From Bradyrhizobium barranii subsp. apii (GTDB lineage: Bacteria > Pseudomonadota > Alphaproteobacteria > Rhizobiales > Xanthobacteraceae), in assembly GCF_011516635.5 (NCBI RefSeq), contig NZ_CP096255.1, forward strand, positions 5,640,501 to 5,704,500: 64,000 bases of DNA. Direction: 5' to 3'. This document shows, one piece after another, positions 33,460-41,686 of this stretch; within the stretch, counting starts at the first letter, position 1, and every line of letters begins with the position of its first letter. The translations under genes were made by a program, and so were the position numbers. The notes beneath the pieces were generated by a model. That model was given only the letters and a program-made list of their open reading frames with translations, was not told where the DNA came from and did not search any database.

Positions 33460-33804
33460 ATGACCTCCGCCTTCAATGCCTACGCAGCGCTTGCCCTCGC
33501 CATCGTCTTCGAGGTGACCGCGTCCGCCTTCCTGCAGCAGTCCGCGCAGTTCACGCGGCCATGGCCGACGCTGGCCATGGTGCTGTTCTACGTCGCCTCG
33601 TTCTACGCGCTGTCGGTGGCGATCCGGGTCATTCCGCTCAGCATCGCCTATGCGATCTGGGGCGGCGTCGGCATCATCCTGACCGCCACCGTCTCCTTCG
33701 TGCTGTTCCGCCAGATGCTGGACGCCGCGGCCTTCGTCGGCATCGGGCTGATCGTGTCAGGGGTCGTGGTCATCAACCTGTTCTCGCAAACGACGGCGCA
33801 TTGA
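33460..33804 (+). CDS. Small multidrug resistance (SMR) family transporter
   Basis: 114 residues with four membrane spans, the usual SMR size. The membrane-embedded Glu in the first span (ALAIVFEVTASAFLQQS) and the YAIWGGVGIILTATVSFVLF third-span motif are typical of EmrE-like proton-coupled exporters of cationic compounds. SMR proteins act as dimers in the inner membrane. Its stop overlaps the start of the TetR gene by one base, so the two form an operon. A longer frame upstream (33397) would include the operator and is unlikely. Confidence 0.9.
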   Translation: MTSAFNAYAALALAIVFEVTASAFLQQSAQFTRPWPTLAMVLFYVASFYALSVAIRVIPLSIAYAIWGGVGIILTATVSFVLFRQMLDAAAFVGIGLIVSGVVVINLFSQTTAH

Positions 33805-34373
33805 TGCCGGCCAGCGCCTACTCCCGCGCCAAGCAGCCCGAGCAGGTCCGGCGCGCCCTGCTCGACCATGCCGCGGCGATCGCCATGGATCACGGCGTAT
33901 CGGGGATCACGGTGCAGGCGGTGGCGGCGGCGGCCGGCGTCACCAAGGGCGGGCTGTTTCATCATTTCGGCAGCAAGCAGGCGCTGATCGAGGGCCTGTT
34001 CGCCGATCTCCTCGGCCGCGTCGATGCCGAGATCGACGCCGCTATCGAAGCCGACCCGAAGCCGCGCGGCAGCTTTACGCGGGCCTATGTCAATGCGGTC
34101 TTCACCGGCAAGGCCTTCGGCTTTGCGACGCCCTGGGCGGCGCTGAGCATGGTCGTGGTCACAGATCCGTCCCTGCGCCGGCTCTGGAACGACTGGATGA
34201 AGGCGCGCCTGAAGCGTCACGGTACGACCGACACAGCGCCCGAACTCCACGTCGTACGCCTCGCCGCCGACGGCGCCTGGCTGTCCTACATCACGACGGG
34301 ACAGACGCGCATGGGCGCGGACTTGCGTGCCGTGCACGACCGCCTGATCGCACAGACCTATCGGCGCGGATAA
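33804..34373 (+). CDS. TetR-family regulator, partner of the SMR exporter
   Basis: 189 residues. Helix-turn-helix VRRALLDHAAAIAMDHGVSGITVQAVAAAAGVTKGGLFHHFGSKQALIEGL at the N-terminus, then a TetR_C-type helical domain (FTRAYVNAVFTGKAFGFATPWAALSMVVV). It starts on the last base of the SMR gene, so co-translation is likely. It probably represses the operon through the palindrome at 33420-33431 and releases it when an exported compound binds. Confidence 0.9.
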   Translation: MPASAYSRAKQPEQVRRALLDHAAAIAMDHGVSGITVQAVAAAAGVTKGGLFHHFGSKQALIEGLFADLLGRVDAEIDAAIEADPKPRGSFTRAYVNAVFTGKAFGFATPWAALSMVVVTDPSLRRLWNDWMKARLKRHGTTDTAPELHVVRLAADGAWLSYITTGQTRMGADLRAVHDRLIAQTYRRG

Positions 34374-34385
34374 CCGGAACGACGG

Positions 34386-34748
34386 CTATTGGCTCTGCAC
34401 TGCCTTGGGCGGACGCGGCGCGGATTTGGCCGGCTTTGCACCGGACTTGGCCGCCGCGCGCGGCGGCGGTTCGTCGACGGACACCAGATAGGCGGCGAGC
34501 GCCTTGGCGGAGTCGGCGCTGGTTACGTAATGGTCCTTCAGGAACCAGGCGAGCGTCAGGCTAAAGCGCCCTTTCGCCAATCCCCGCGGGCTGCGATGGC
34601 AGGTCGCGCAGCCGTCCGCGAAGAGCTTTGCGGCCGGCTTGCCGGCATCGAGGTTTTGCGCGGACGCGACCGTCACCGTCAGCGCCGCGGCTGCGAGAGT
34701 CACCAAAGGCGCGATCACGTCGCGCCCCGGTCGAAACAGCGAAATCAA
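34386..34748 (-). CDS. Small c-type cytochrome-like protein
   Basis: 120 residues. Signal peptide (VIAPLVTLAAAALTVTVASAQ), one heme-binding CATCH motif (about residue 47), LAWFLKDHYVTSADSAKALAAYLVSV near the C-terminal helix, then a Pro/Ala/Lys-rich tail (PPPRAAAKSGAKPAKSAPRP). A methionine axial ligand is not obvious, so the redox state and partner are unclear. It would be a periplasmic electron carrier. It is convergent with the TetR gene and followed by none of the usual oxidase genes. Confidence 0.82.
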   Translation of the reverse strand: MISLFRPGRDVIAPLVTLAAAALTVTVASAQNLDAGKPAAKLFADGCATCHRSPRGLAKGRFSLTLAWFLKDHYVTSADSAKALAAYLVSVDEPPPRAAAKSGAKPAKSAPRPPKAVQSQ

Positions 34749-34758
34749 TGTCGTCCCC

Positions 34759-34813
34759 TAGAGCGTTTTCGAGCGAAGTGGATTCCGGTTCGCGTAAAGA
34801 AAACGCGTCAAAA
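34759..34813. repeat. Rhizobial GAGCGTTTTCGAGCGAAGTGG repeat, copy 2
   Basis: CTAGAGCGTTTTCGAGCGAAGTGG then TTCGCGTAAAGAAAACGCG; nearly the same as the left part of 24311-24417. It lacks the right-hand hairpin. Confidence 0.7.
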
Positions 34814-34836
34814 GAAGAATCGGCCCCGTCGCGCGG

Positions 34837-35004
34837 TCACGCCGCCGATAGCTGATCGAATTCGGGCGGAGTGTAGGCCTTGCCGTCCGGGTCGGTGATG
34901 ACGACCTTCCATCCCTCGCTCGCCCATACTTTTGCCTTCGCCACGATGAGCAACCGGCTCTCGCGGGCAAAACTGCACTTCTCATTGTCGCGTTCTGCGA
35001 CCAT
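34837..35004 (-). CDS. Small hypothetical protein (55 aa)
   Basis: 55 residues from the ATG at 35004 (MVAERDNEKCSFARESRLLIVAKAKVWASEGWKVVITDPDGKAYTPPEF). It reads as a compact alpha/beta fold with one cysteine and no signal peptide. The sequence is evenly charged and protein-like, unlike the Arg/Pro-rich extension upstream (to 35118). The ribosome site is weak. I do not recognise a named family. Confidence 0.58.
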   Translation of the reverse strand: MVAERDNEKCSFARESRLLIVAKAKVWASEGWKVVITDPDGKAYTPPEFDQLSAA

Positions 35005-35154
35005 CTTATAGGCCAATGCGCATCCCCTTGCGTCGTCCTGCACCCGCTCCCTCGTGGCAGCGGGCTTTGGCGGCAATTCGCCGGGAGCGTGGCAATTTGG
35101 TGCCATCGACGGCAGCATTGTGCCCTGATTCCAACTGAGCGACGGAGATTGATC

Positions 35155-35433
35155 GTGCGCAGCATCAGAAATGCGATTCTGCTTGTCGCGGGCTTGCCTG
35201 GCGTGGCGCTGCTTGCCACCGCACCTGCGCGGGCGCAGACCTACGATCCGCGCTATCCCGTCTGCATCGAGATCTACACCATCGACGGCAGCAGCATCGA
35301 TTGCAGCTTCACGTCGATCGCGCAGTGCGCCGCGACTGCTTCCGGGCAGTCCGCCCAGTGCTACGCCAACCCTTATGCCCTGCGGAGCCGGCCACCGGGC
35401 CCGGGTCCATCGCCGCCGCGACGGAACCGTTAA
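35155..35433 (+). CDS. DUF3551 small secreted protein
   Basis: 92 residues from a GTG at 35155 with GGAG 7 bases upstream. Signal peptide (AILLVAGLPGVALLATAPARA), then the DUF3551 core (YPVCIEIYTIDGSSIDCSFTSIAQCAATASGQSAQCYANPY) with four cysteines, and a Pro/Arg tail. The family is abundant in Bradyrhizobium and its relatives. Function unknown; probably periplasmic. Confidence 0.85.
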   Translation: MRSIRNAILLVAGLPGVALLATAPARAQTYDPRYPVCIEIYTIDGSSIDCSFTSIAQCAATASGQSAQCYANPYALRSRPPGPGPSPPRRNR

Positions 35434-35449
35434 GGGTATCGCGATCCGC

Positions 35450-35728
35450 TTAGTGGACGCGAATGATATGGGGACGCCCGAGATCGATCAGCCCCTGCAC
35501 CGCCGAGAGACGGTCGTCCAGCGCTGCGATGGTCAGCAACAGGTTGTTGCGGCGCTCGTCGAGCATGCCCATCTCGGCACCGGTGAGCTTCGTGCTCGTC
35601 CGCTCCTTGTGAATCCCGTCGAGGGATTTGCGCAGCCCGGCGATCAGGCTGGACAGTTGTTTGGCCTCCTTGGTCATCGACCGCTTCGCGACATTTTGGC
35701 GGCGCGTCTCCGCCTGGCTCTGTCTCAT
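35450..35728 (-). CDS. Hypothetical helical protein (about 92 aa)
   Basis: From the ATG at 35728 (GGGAGG 6 bases upstream; an ATG two codons earlier is too close to that site). It is charged and helical: RRQNVAKRSMTKEAKQLSSLIAGLRKSLDGIHKERTSTKLTGAEM, then RRNNLLLTIAALDDRLSAVQGLIDLGRP. No signal peptide. Family not recognised. It is convergent with the DUF3551 gene. Confidence 0.65.
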   Translation of the reverse strand: MRQSQAETRRQNVAKRSMTKEAKQLSSLIAGLRKSLDGIHKERTSTKLTGAEMGMLDERRNNLLLTIAALDDRLSAVQGLIDLGRPHIIRVH

Positions 35729-35861
35729 CGTCATCCTCCCGTTGCCCCGCTGCCCCGAGTGGATGCTTACAGCTTTGAGTACACATATTACGATCGATGA
35801 AATCTGCCCGCGAAGAACTTTCTTAAATTGGACAAGCCGGGAACCTGACTCGAACCAAACG

Positions 35862-35889
35862 GAAAGCCCGGCGCGAGGACCGGGCTTTC
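35862..35889 (-). terminator. Hairpin terminator after the flavin hydroxylase gene
   Basis: GAAAGCCCG and CGGGCTTTC arms flank a 10-base loop, 27 bases beyond the leftward stop at 35917. The T-run is short (CTTTC at the stem base), so it may act in both directions. Confidence 0.65.
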
Positions 35890-35916
35890 GTTGGCAACGC
35901 CAGGGCTGTTTGAGCG

Positions 35917-37839
35917 TCAGCTCGCTTGCAGCATGAACGCGTCGAAGTACGCCGCGAGCGCAGAAAAAGCGTCGATCGGAAGAACCTGCGCGACATATTG
36001 GTCGGGGCGCACCACGACGATGCAGCCAGCCCTCCGATCGATACCGCGCATGGTGAAAACGTCCTGGCCGCTCTTGAGGTCCGGACAGAACATCTTCTCG
36101 TAGTCGATCAAGCCGTGTCGCCCCTTGCGCGGCAGCAGCAGCGCCGGCATCGCCTCCACGGCGAGCGCGCGATGATCCTGCTGGAAGACGGCACGCAGGT
36201 CGATCACGCTGTCGATGTCGGCTCCAGCGGGCGTATGGCGACGGACCGGCGATTCACGGGCCTCTGCGAGAAAATCACACAGCGCGCGGATCGCCGATCC
36301 CGCGGCGGCGGGATCCTCCGCGGGCGAAAACGCGTAGACGCGGAAGCGGCCATCGGCCTGCGCGGCATGGCCGAGATGCACCGGCTTGGCGTCCGCAAGC
36401 CGGATCACCGGCGCGGAATGGAAGCGCGTGCCGATGACGAGGCCTTCGGCAAGATGCTGGTGTGATGTCGCGCCAGTGAGGGGCGACGGCCGGTAATGCG
36501 TCGCCGTGCCCGCGGTATAGCGCCCGTGCCTGACGAAATAGTCCTGCGTCCTGGCCGCATCGGCACCACCGGCCTTGGCGGCGGAGGCGAGAATGCCCGC
36601 CCATTCGCGGTCGAAATCGATCAGCTCCTTCGCCACCGCCTGGCGCTCGGCCGAATAGGAATGCAAGAGGCCCGGTGCACACTGCCCCCGGAGGACGGCG
36701 GCGAGCTTCCAGCCGAGATTGAAAGCGTCCTGCATCGAGACGTTCATGCCCTGCCCCGCCTTCGGGCTGTGGGTATGGCAGGCATCGCCGGCGATGAAGA
36801 TGCGCGGGAGGCGCGAGGCGATCTCGGCCTCCGGAACGTCGTCGAACTTGTCGGTCAGGCGCTGGCCGATCTCGTAGACCGACCACCAGGCGATCTCCTT
36901 CACATCCAACGTGTGCGGCTTCAGGATCCGCCGCGCTTTCGCGATCACGTCATCGGCGGTGATGTTTCGATTGGCGACGCGCTCGCCGACATCGAGCTTT
37001 GCGAGCTCGACATAGAGGCGGACCATGTAGCCGCCTTCGCGCGGAATGATCAGCAGGCTGCCGTCCTTCGCCGACTGGATCAGGGCCTTGAAGCGGATGT
37101 CGGGAAAATCGGTCACCGCCAGCACGTCCATCACGCCCCAGGCGTGGTTGGCGGAATCGCCATGCAGTTCGCGGCCGATCGATTTGCGCACCGTGCTGCG
37201 CGCGCCGTCGCAGCCGACGACGTAGCGCGCCCTGATCGTCTCCACCTTCCCCTCATTGCCGGCATCGCCTCGCTCGAGCCGCACCGTCACGGCATGGTCG
37301 GCGGGACCTGCCGCCGGATCGACCTCGAGGTCGAGCAGGCGCCGGTTGTAATAGGGCTCGAGCTTGGCCGGCGAATTGCGCATGACATCGAGAAAGCCGT
37401 CATGGATGCGCGCCTGGTTGAGGATGACATGCGGGAATTCAGACAGCCCGTCCTCGACATCCTGCACACGCCCGCTGCGGACGATCGTCTCGGGCTTCCG
37501 TTCGTCCGGCTTCCAGAACGTGGTCTCGTTAACCCAATAGGCTTCCTTCAGCACGCGCGCGCTAAACCCATAGGCGTGGAACATCTCCATGGTGCGGCAG
37601 GCGATGCCGTCGGCCTGCCCGACCAGCAATTGGCCCGGCTTCTGCTCGACAATGCAGGTCTTGATGTCGCCGAACTGCGCAAGCTGGGCCGCGAGCGTCA
37701 GGCCCGCAGGGCCGCAGCCGACGATGAGGACATCGACCTCTTCAGGCACGACCCCGGCTGCGCCCGAAGCCAGAATGCGTTCGGCGGGATCGGCGATTTC
37801 AGGATCGCCCGGCTGAAATCCATTGAGATGGAATTGCAT
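35917..37839 (-). CDS. FAD-dependent aromatic hydroxylase (phenol/hydroxybenzoate monooxygenase type)
   Basis: 640 residues from MQFHLNGFQPG. FAD-binding GxGxxG-type loop DVLIVGCGPAGLTLAAQLAQFG (about residue 40), the DG motif YVVGCDGARSTVRKSIG (about 220), the second FAD motif RIFIAGDACHTHSPKAGQGMNVSMQDAFNLGWKLAAVL (about 345) and a C-terminal thioredoxin-like domain as in phenol 2-monooxygenase and 3-hydroxybenzoate 4-monooxygenase. It hydroxylates an aromatic ring using NADPH and O2. The substrate is not determined. It is divergent from a MarR regulator across a clear operator, so expression is probably induced by its aromatic substrate. Confidence 0.9.
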   Translation of the reverse strand: MQFHLNGFQPGDPEIADPAERILASGAAGVVPEEVDVLIVGCGPAGLTLAAQLAQFGDIKTCIVEQKPGQLLVGQADGIACRTMEMFHAYGFSARVLKEAYWVNETTFWKPDERKPETIVRSGRVQDVEDGLSEFPHVILNQARIHDGFLDVMRNSPAKLEPYYNRRLLDLEVDPAAGPADHAVTVRLERGDAGNEGKVETIRARYVVGCDGARSTVRKSIGRELHGDSANHAWGVMDVLAVTDFPDIRFKALIQSAKDGSLLIIPREGGYMVRLYVELAKLDVGERVANRNITADDVIAKARRILKPHTLDVKEIAWWSVYEIGQRLTDKFDDVPEAEIASRLPRIFIAGDACHTHSPKAGQGMNVSMQDAFNLGWKLAAVLRGQCAPGLLHSYSAERQAVAKELIDFDREWAGILASAAKAGGADAARTQDYFVRHGRYTAGTATHYRPSPLTGATSHQHLAEGLVIGTRFHSAPVIRLADAKPVHLGHAAQADGRFRVYAFSPAEDPAAAGSAIRALCDFLAEARESPVRRHTPAGADIDSVIDLRAVFQQDHRALAVEAMPALLLPRKGRHGLIDYEKMFCPDLKSGQDVFTMRGIDRRAGCIVVVRPDQYVAQVLPIDAFSALAAYFDAFMLQAS

Positions 37840-37877
37840 GAGCACCTCTCCCGTCAACGTCTTCTTCGATATTGCTC

Positions 37878-37900
37878 AGTATGCTGACTATCAGTATACT
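37878..37900. promoter_or_regulatory. MarR operator, near-perfect 10-bp inverted repeat
   Basis: AGTATGCTGA - CTA - TCAGTATACT; 9 of 10 positions match. It sits between the flavin hydroxylase and MarR starts and is AT-rich against a GC-rich background. Confidence 0.78.
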
Positions 37901-37941
37901 TGTCAACGATCCGCGCCTTCCCTGCCGCAACGGAGAATTCG

Positions 37942-38406
37942 GTGAAAGACAACAACGACATGCCCGGGCATCTGGCGCGCCGGTTCCAGCAGATCGCGGT
38001 GGCGGTGTTTCTGGCCGAGGTTGGGGAAGCCGGTTTCGACCTGACGCCGGTGCAATACGCGGCACTTGCGACCATCAAGGGCAATCCGGGGCTCGACCAG
38101 GTGACGCTGGCAGGATTGATCGCCTACGACCGCACCACCATCACCGGCGTCATCGACCGCCTCGTCCAGAAAGGCCTTGCCGAGCGCCGCGCCTCCAGCC
38201 GCGACCGCCGCGCCCGCGAGCTTGAGATCACCGACGAGGGCCGACGCACGCTGCGCAAGATCACGCCGGCCGTGGAGTCCGCCCAGCGCGTCATGCTGCG
38301 CGGCCTCAGCGCGAAGGAAGGTGAAGAGCTAATGCGGCTGCTGCGCAAGGCCATTGCCGCCGGCAACGAGCTCAGCCGCGCCCCGCTGCGCGAGCTGGAG
38401 GCATGA
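37942..38406 (+). CDS. MarR-family regulator
   Basis: About 154 residues from a GTG at 37942 with GGAG just upstream; a shorter form could begin at MPGHLARRF. Winged helix-turn-helix: LTPVQYAALATIKGNPGLDQVTLAGLIAYDRTTITGVIDRLVQKGLAERRASSRDRRARELEITDEG, with the wing RDRRARELEIT. It probably represses the divergent aromatic hydroxylase until a phenolic ligand binds. Confidence 0.9.
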   Translation: MKDNNDMPGHLARRFQQIAVAVFLAEVGEAGFDLTPVQYAALATIKGNPGLDQVTLAGLIAYDRTTITGVIDRLVQKGLAERRASSRDRRARELEITDEGRRTLRKITPAVESAQRVMLRGLSAKEGEELMRLLRKAIAAGNELSRAPLRELEA

Positions 38407-38527
38407 ACCCCGTATTTCTATCCGTAATTGTCGCAGTGCCGCGAAACCAGGAACTAACCTTCGGCTGCTACGGTCGGCAATATTCGGCGTTTAACGCGCG
38501 ATTTACTTTGCCGCCCGGGAGTTTCGG

Positions 38528-38959
38528 ATGTTCAGGTTCCTCATTGCGGCGACGGCCATCGCGCTCTCGGCCGGTCCTGCGCTTGCCAACGGCCATGGCG
38601 GCGGCGACCCTGCTCCGCCGAAGCCCGAGGCCACGACCGCACCGGCGAAGGTGGTCCTGACCAAGCAGGGTCCCACGCTCGTCGACCTCAAGGGCATGAC
38701 GCTCTACACTTACGAGCGCGACACCACCGGCAAGACGTCGAACTGCAACGGCAAGTGCACCGAGAGCTGGGTACCGTTATCCGCTACGGTCGACGCCAAG
38801 CCCATCGGCGACTTCACCGTGATCAGTCGCAACGACGGAAGCAAGATGTGGGCGTACCGCTATCGTCCGCTCTACACCTCGCCGGCCGACAAGGCGCCAG
38901 GCGACGCCAACGGCAATGCCACGACGTTGCAATGGCGCGTCGCCCGGCCTGAGAACTAG
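38528..38959 (+). CDS. Secreted-repeat (COG4315) protein
   Basis: 143 residues. Signal peptide (FLIAATAIALSAGPALA), a Pro-rich linker, then two short repeats of the lipoprotein-associated secreted family: GMTLYTYERDTTGKTSNCNGKCTESWVPLSA and KMWAYRYRPLYTSPADKAPGD. The two close cysteines (NCNGKC) are typical. It is exported, and its role is unknown. Confidence 0.85.
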   Translation: MFRFLIAATAIALSAGPALANGHGGGDPAPPKPEATTAPAKVVLTKQGPTLVDLKGMTLYTYERDTTGKTSNCNGKCTESWVPLSATVDAKPIGDFTVISRNDGSKMWAYRYRPLYTSPADKAPGDANGNATTLQWRVARPEN

Positions 38960-39019
38960 GTCTCAACCCTGCCCACGACGAAAGTCTCGTGAGCAGTGGA
39001 ATGACCGATCGCACTGCGC

Positions 39020-39673
39020 CTACCCGCGCCAGCTAGACCCCGCGTCGACCCGTGCATTCTGCCCGGGCGGCAACACCACCACCGTGGCATTCAGCTTCAC
39101 CCGGTCGAACAGATCGATCACGTCCTCGTTGCGCATCCGAATGCAGCCGGACGAGATCGCCTGCCCGATATATTCCGGCTGGTTGGTGCCGTGGATACGG
39201 TAGAGCGTGTCCTTGTTGCCGAGGTAGAGATAGATGCCCCGCGCGCCCAGCGGATTGGCGGGGCCACCGGCGACGCGCGCCGGATACGGTCCTAGCCGCG
39301 CCTGGATCTCCGCTGTCGGAACCCAGTCGGGCCATTCCGCCAGACGGCCAACGCGCGCGACGCCGGAGAAGGCCATGGCTTCCTCGCCGACCGCGACGCC
39401 GTAGCGGATCGCCTTGCCTTCGGGCAGCACGAAATAGAGGTAGCGCGCATCGGTATCGACCAGGATCGTGCCCGGCTGCTCCTTGCGCGGGTAGTCGACG
39501 ATATGACGGAGATATTGCTCAGGCACGTTCGCCTGCGCGTAGGGCGTGTGCGCAAGCAACTGCCGGTCGCGCGGCGTCATGCTCGCATCCGTCGATGGAG
39601 AAAGCGTCGTCTGCATGCAGCCGGCGAGCGGAAGCATGGCCATGACGAACAATACGATTAGAGATTTTGGCAC
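39020..39673 (-). CDS. L,D-transpeptidase lipoprotein (YkuD)
   Basis: 217 residues from a GTG at 39673, giving a clean lipoprotein signal (SLIVLFVMAMLPLAGC, lipid on the Cys). The YkuD domain includes TILVDTDARYLYFVLPEGKAIRYGVAVG, GPANPLGARGIYLYLG and the catalytic IHGTNQPEYIGQAISSGCIRM (His and nucleophile Cys). It cross-links peptidoglycan by 3-3 bonds or anchors proteins to it, at the membrane surface of the periplasm. A longer start at 39715 is possible but would spoil the lipoprotein signal. Confidence 0.92.
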   Translation of the reverse strand: MPKSLIVLFVMAMLPLAGCMQTTLSPSTDASMTPRDRQLLAHTPYAQANVPEQYLRHIVDYPRKEQPGTILVDTDARYLYFVLPEGKAIRYGVAVGEEAMAFSGVARVGRLAEWPDWVPTAEIQARLGPYPARVAGGPANPLGARGIYLYLGNKDTLYRIHGTNQPEYIGQAISSGCIRMRNEDVIDLFDRVKLNATVVVLPPGQNARVDAGSSWRG

Positions 39674-39947
39674 CACCGGCCCCCCGATAGCGGATAGCAG
39701 CGCCCCCAGCCCCACTACATGCTGCCCAAATCGTGCTGAAAAAAAGGCAGTGGCCTGGTTCCATCACCACAAACGGCGGAGAAGCGTCGCACAGTCTCCA
39801 TCCCCTCGCCTTGCTTTGGTCAAACCCGGCTGGACTCGTGGGTCATCGTGCTGACTCATCGGATTTGGGATGGGTTCACCTCGACAGATCGGCTCGCGCC
39901 AATGCGGACGCCCATACATTAAACACTCGGACTTCAAAGGAGCTGCG

Positions 39948-40982
39948 ATGCTCGCGACGCTGAACTCTAGGCAAATCGTCGATGAGATCGTGAAGGACAC
40001 GGTCAAGGACAACGATCCGCACGACGCCGTTGAGATTTCACCCGACATGGTGCTGGCTTCGCGCCCCATCAGTGGTGCGCCCGCGTTGGCCCCTGAGATC
40101 GCGACCCGGCCGGAGCCGAAAATAGATCCGAAGTTCGCGCCGGAGCCCACCATCAATCCGGAGCCGAAATTCAGTCCCGTCCTGGAGCCGCAGACGACAG
40201 CGCCCTCGGTCGACACCGCCGTGCGCGTCGCCGCCAGCGATGGTCGCAACCGGCAGAAGCGATCCTCCGCCGGCAAATGGCTGCGCGGCGCGTTCGTCAT
40301 GATCTTGTTTGCGGGCGGTAGCGCGGCCGCCACTGTCGCCTGGGAGAAACATGGCGACACGGCCAGGCAGATGCTCGCCGAATGGACACCTGCATTGACT
40401 GCGTTGACCTCGCTGCTGCCTTCGACATCGCGAACGGCGGCACCGGTGACCGCCGCGCCGGTCACCGCCGCACAACCCGCGCCGCCCGCGGAGCCAGTCG
40501 CAACGGATCAAGCGGCGGATCAAGCTGCTCAACCTGCGACGCCGCCTCCGGTTCAGGTTGCAGCAGCAGCACCGGTCGCAACGCAGCCCGATCCCGCGCA
40601 GTCGGTCCAATCGATGACGCGCGATCTCGCAGCGATGGCGCAGCAGATCGAAGCGCTCAAGGCCAACATTGCCGAGCTGAAGGCCGGGCAGGAGCAGATG
40701 GCGCGCGAGATGGCAAAACCACCCGCGCCAAAGCCGGTGGCTGAGGCCAAGCCGGTCGATCCGCGCGCGCGCGTGTCCACGCTCCCGCCGCGATCTCCGG
40801 CGCCTCCGGTTCGCAAGCCGAAGCCGGTCGTGTCGCAAACCTACATGCCGGCCTATTCGCCCGCGCCGCCTGCACCTTCGCAGGCTGCCGCGGTCGCGCC
40901 GACGGCAGCACCGGTCGCCACGACGCAAGCCGTTGCTGATGACGACGGACCTGTCGTGCGTCCGCCGATGCCGCTGCGCTAG
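39948..40982 (+). CDS. Membrane-anchored Pro/Ala-rich coiled-coil protein
   Basis: 344 residues from the ATG behind AGGAG. Cytoplasmic acidic start with repeated EPKIDPKFAPEPTINPEPKF, one membrane span (about 105-125, WLRGAFVMILFAGGSAAATVAW), an Ala/Pro/Gln-rich linker, a short coiled coil (MTRDLAAMAQQIEALKANIAELKAGQEQMAREMA, about 225-260) and a Pro-rich tail. It has the same order as the 13060-14085 protein and shares motifs such as the post-span M(L/T)xxW(A/T)P, so they are probably diverged paralogues. Function unknown. Confidence 0.75.
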   Translation: MLATLNSRQIVDEIVKDTVKDNDPHDAVEISPDMVLASRPISGAPALAPEIATRPEPKIDPKFAPEPTINPEPKFSPVLEPQTTAPSVDTAVRVAASDGRNRQKRSSAGKWLRGAFVMILFAGGSAAATVAWEKHGDTARQMLAEWTPALTALTSLLPSTSRTAAPVTAAPVTAAQPAPPAEPVATDQAADQAAQPATPPPVQVAAAAPVATQPDPAQSVQSMTRDLAAMAQQIEALKANIAELKAGQEQMAREMAKPPAPKPVAEAKPVDPRARVSTLPPRSPAPPVRKPKPVVSQTYMPAYSPAPPAPSQAAAVAPTAAPVATTQAVADDDGPVVRPPMPLR

Positions 40983-41093
40983 ATCAGGCGCCGACGCAGC
41001 GTCGCTGTCGCGACGTCGTCCAAGCTGTCCGAGTCGATGCGACGCGTTGAGTCCGGGCAATTACGGAGACCGATATTTCGATCGTCTTCCGTC

Positions 41094-41135
41094 AAGAGAA
41101 AAGGCCGTCGGGATTTATGCCGCCGGCCTTCTCTT
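41094..41135 (+). terminator. Hairpin, possible terminator of the coiled-coil gene
   Basis: AAGAGAAAAGGCCG and CGGCCTTCTCTT arms (one mismatch) around a 16-base loop, 112 bases after the stop at 40982. No T-run follows, so it is tentative. 40983-41359 shows no gene otherwise. Confidence 0.45.
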
Positions 41136-41359
41136 GCCGCTGCCGGTTCCCGGAGCCCGGTTCTGCTGCAATTTCATGCCTTATGATCACGTCGACATAT
41201 TTAATAAAATCTTAACGCCCGCGATTGCTGCACATGATTTCTGCGCCATAAGCACAGAGATTGCGCGACCTGTTCATTCGAAAATATCGACTCAGTGGTA
41301 TCGTCGGGGATGTGTTGAGACTTCCACTGAAGCTCACGTCGTCACACCGGGGAAATCGA

Positions 41360-41590
41360 ATGCCCTACTATTCCTTCGATCTCGTGGTTGGTGAAGAGTT
41401 CAAGAACCAGGGTGGAATCATCCTCGAAGACATCGAGGTCGCTTCCGATCGCGCCGTTCAATTGGCTACCGAGCTGTCGCAGGTGAAGCCGGAGCTGCAA
41501 CGGAAGGGTTGCGCGGTGCGCGTCACCGATCGCGATCACAACGAGGTCTATCGCACGCCGCTCGATCCCGTGCCGGCCTGGCGACGCTAG
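41360..41590 (+). CDS. DUF6894-like small protein (76 aa)
   Basis: 76 residues: MPYYSFDLVVGEEFKNQGGIILEDIEVASDRAVQLATELSQ, then KGCAVRVTDRDHNEVYRTPLDP. The beta-alpha-beta pattern starting (P)xYyFd and ending with VYRTPLD matches the short DUF6894 family, frequent in Bradyrhizobium. Soluble, with no known function. The ATG at 41360 was chosen because the family begins there; sequence upstream is AT-rich, as expected of a promoter. Confidence 0.78.
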   Translation: MPYYSFDLVVGEEFKNQGGIILEDIEVASDRAVQLATELSQVKPELQRKGCAVRVTDRDHNEVYRTPLDPVPAWRR

Positions 41591-41594
41591 GCCA

Positions 41595-41686
41595 CAGCGT
41601 TTTCGAGCGATTTGGAAACCGGTTCGCGCAAAAGGCGCGTCGAACCGTGACTCAAAAGCATCGTTCCGAGTCATCGGAACGGGGCC
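41595..41686. repeat. Rhizobial GCGTTTTCGAGCGA repeat, copy 3
   Basis: CAGCGTTTTCGAGCGATTTGG, GGTTCGCGCAAAAGGCGCG and a final hairpin (TTCCGAGTCATCGGAA). Diverged from the copies at 24311 and 34759. It ends at the stop of the dehydrogenase gene. Confidence 0.6.
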
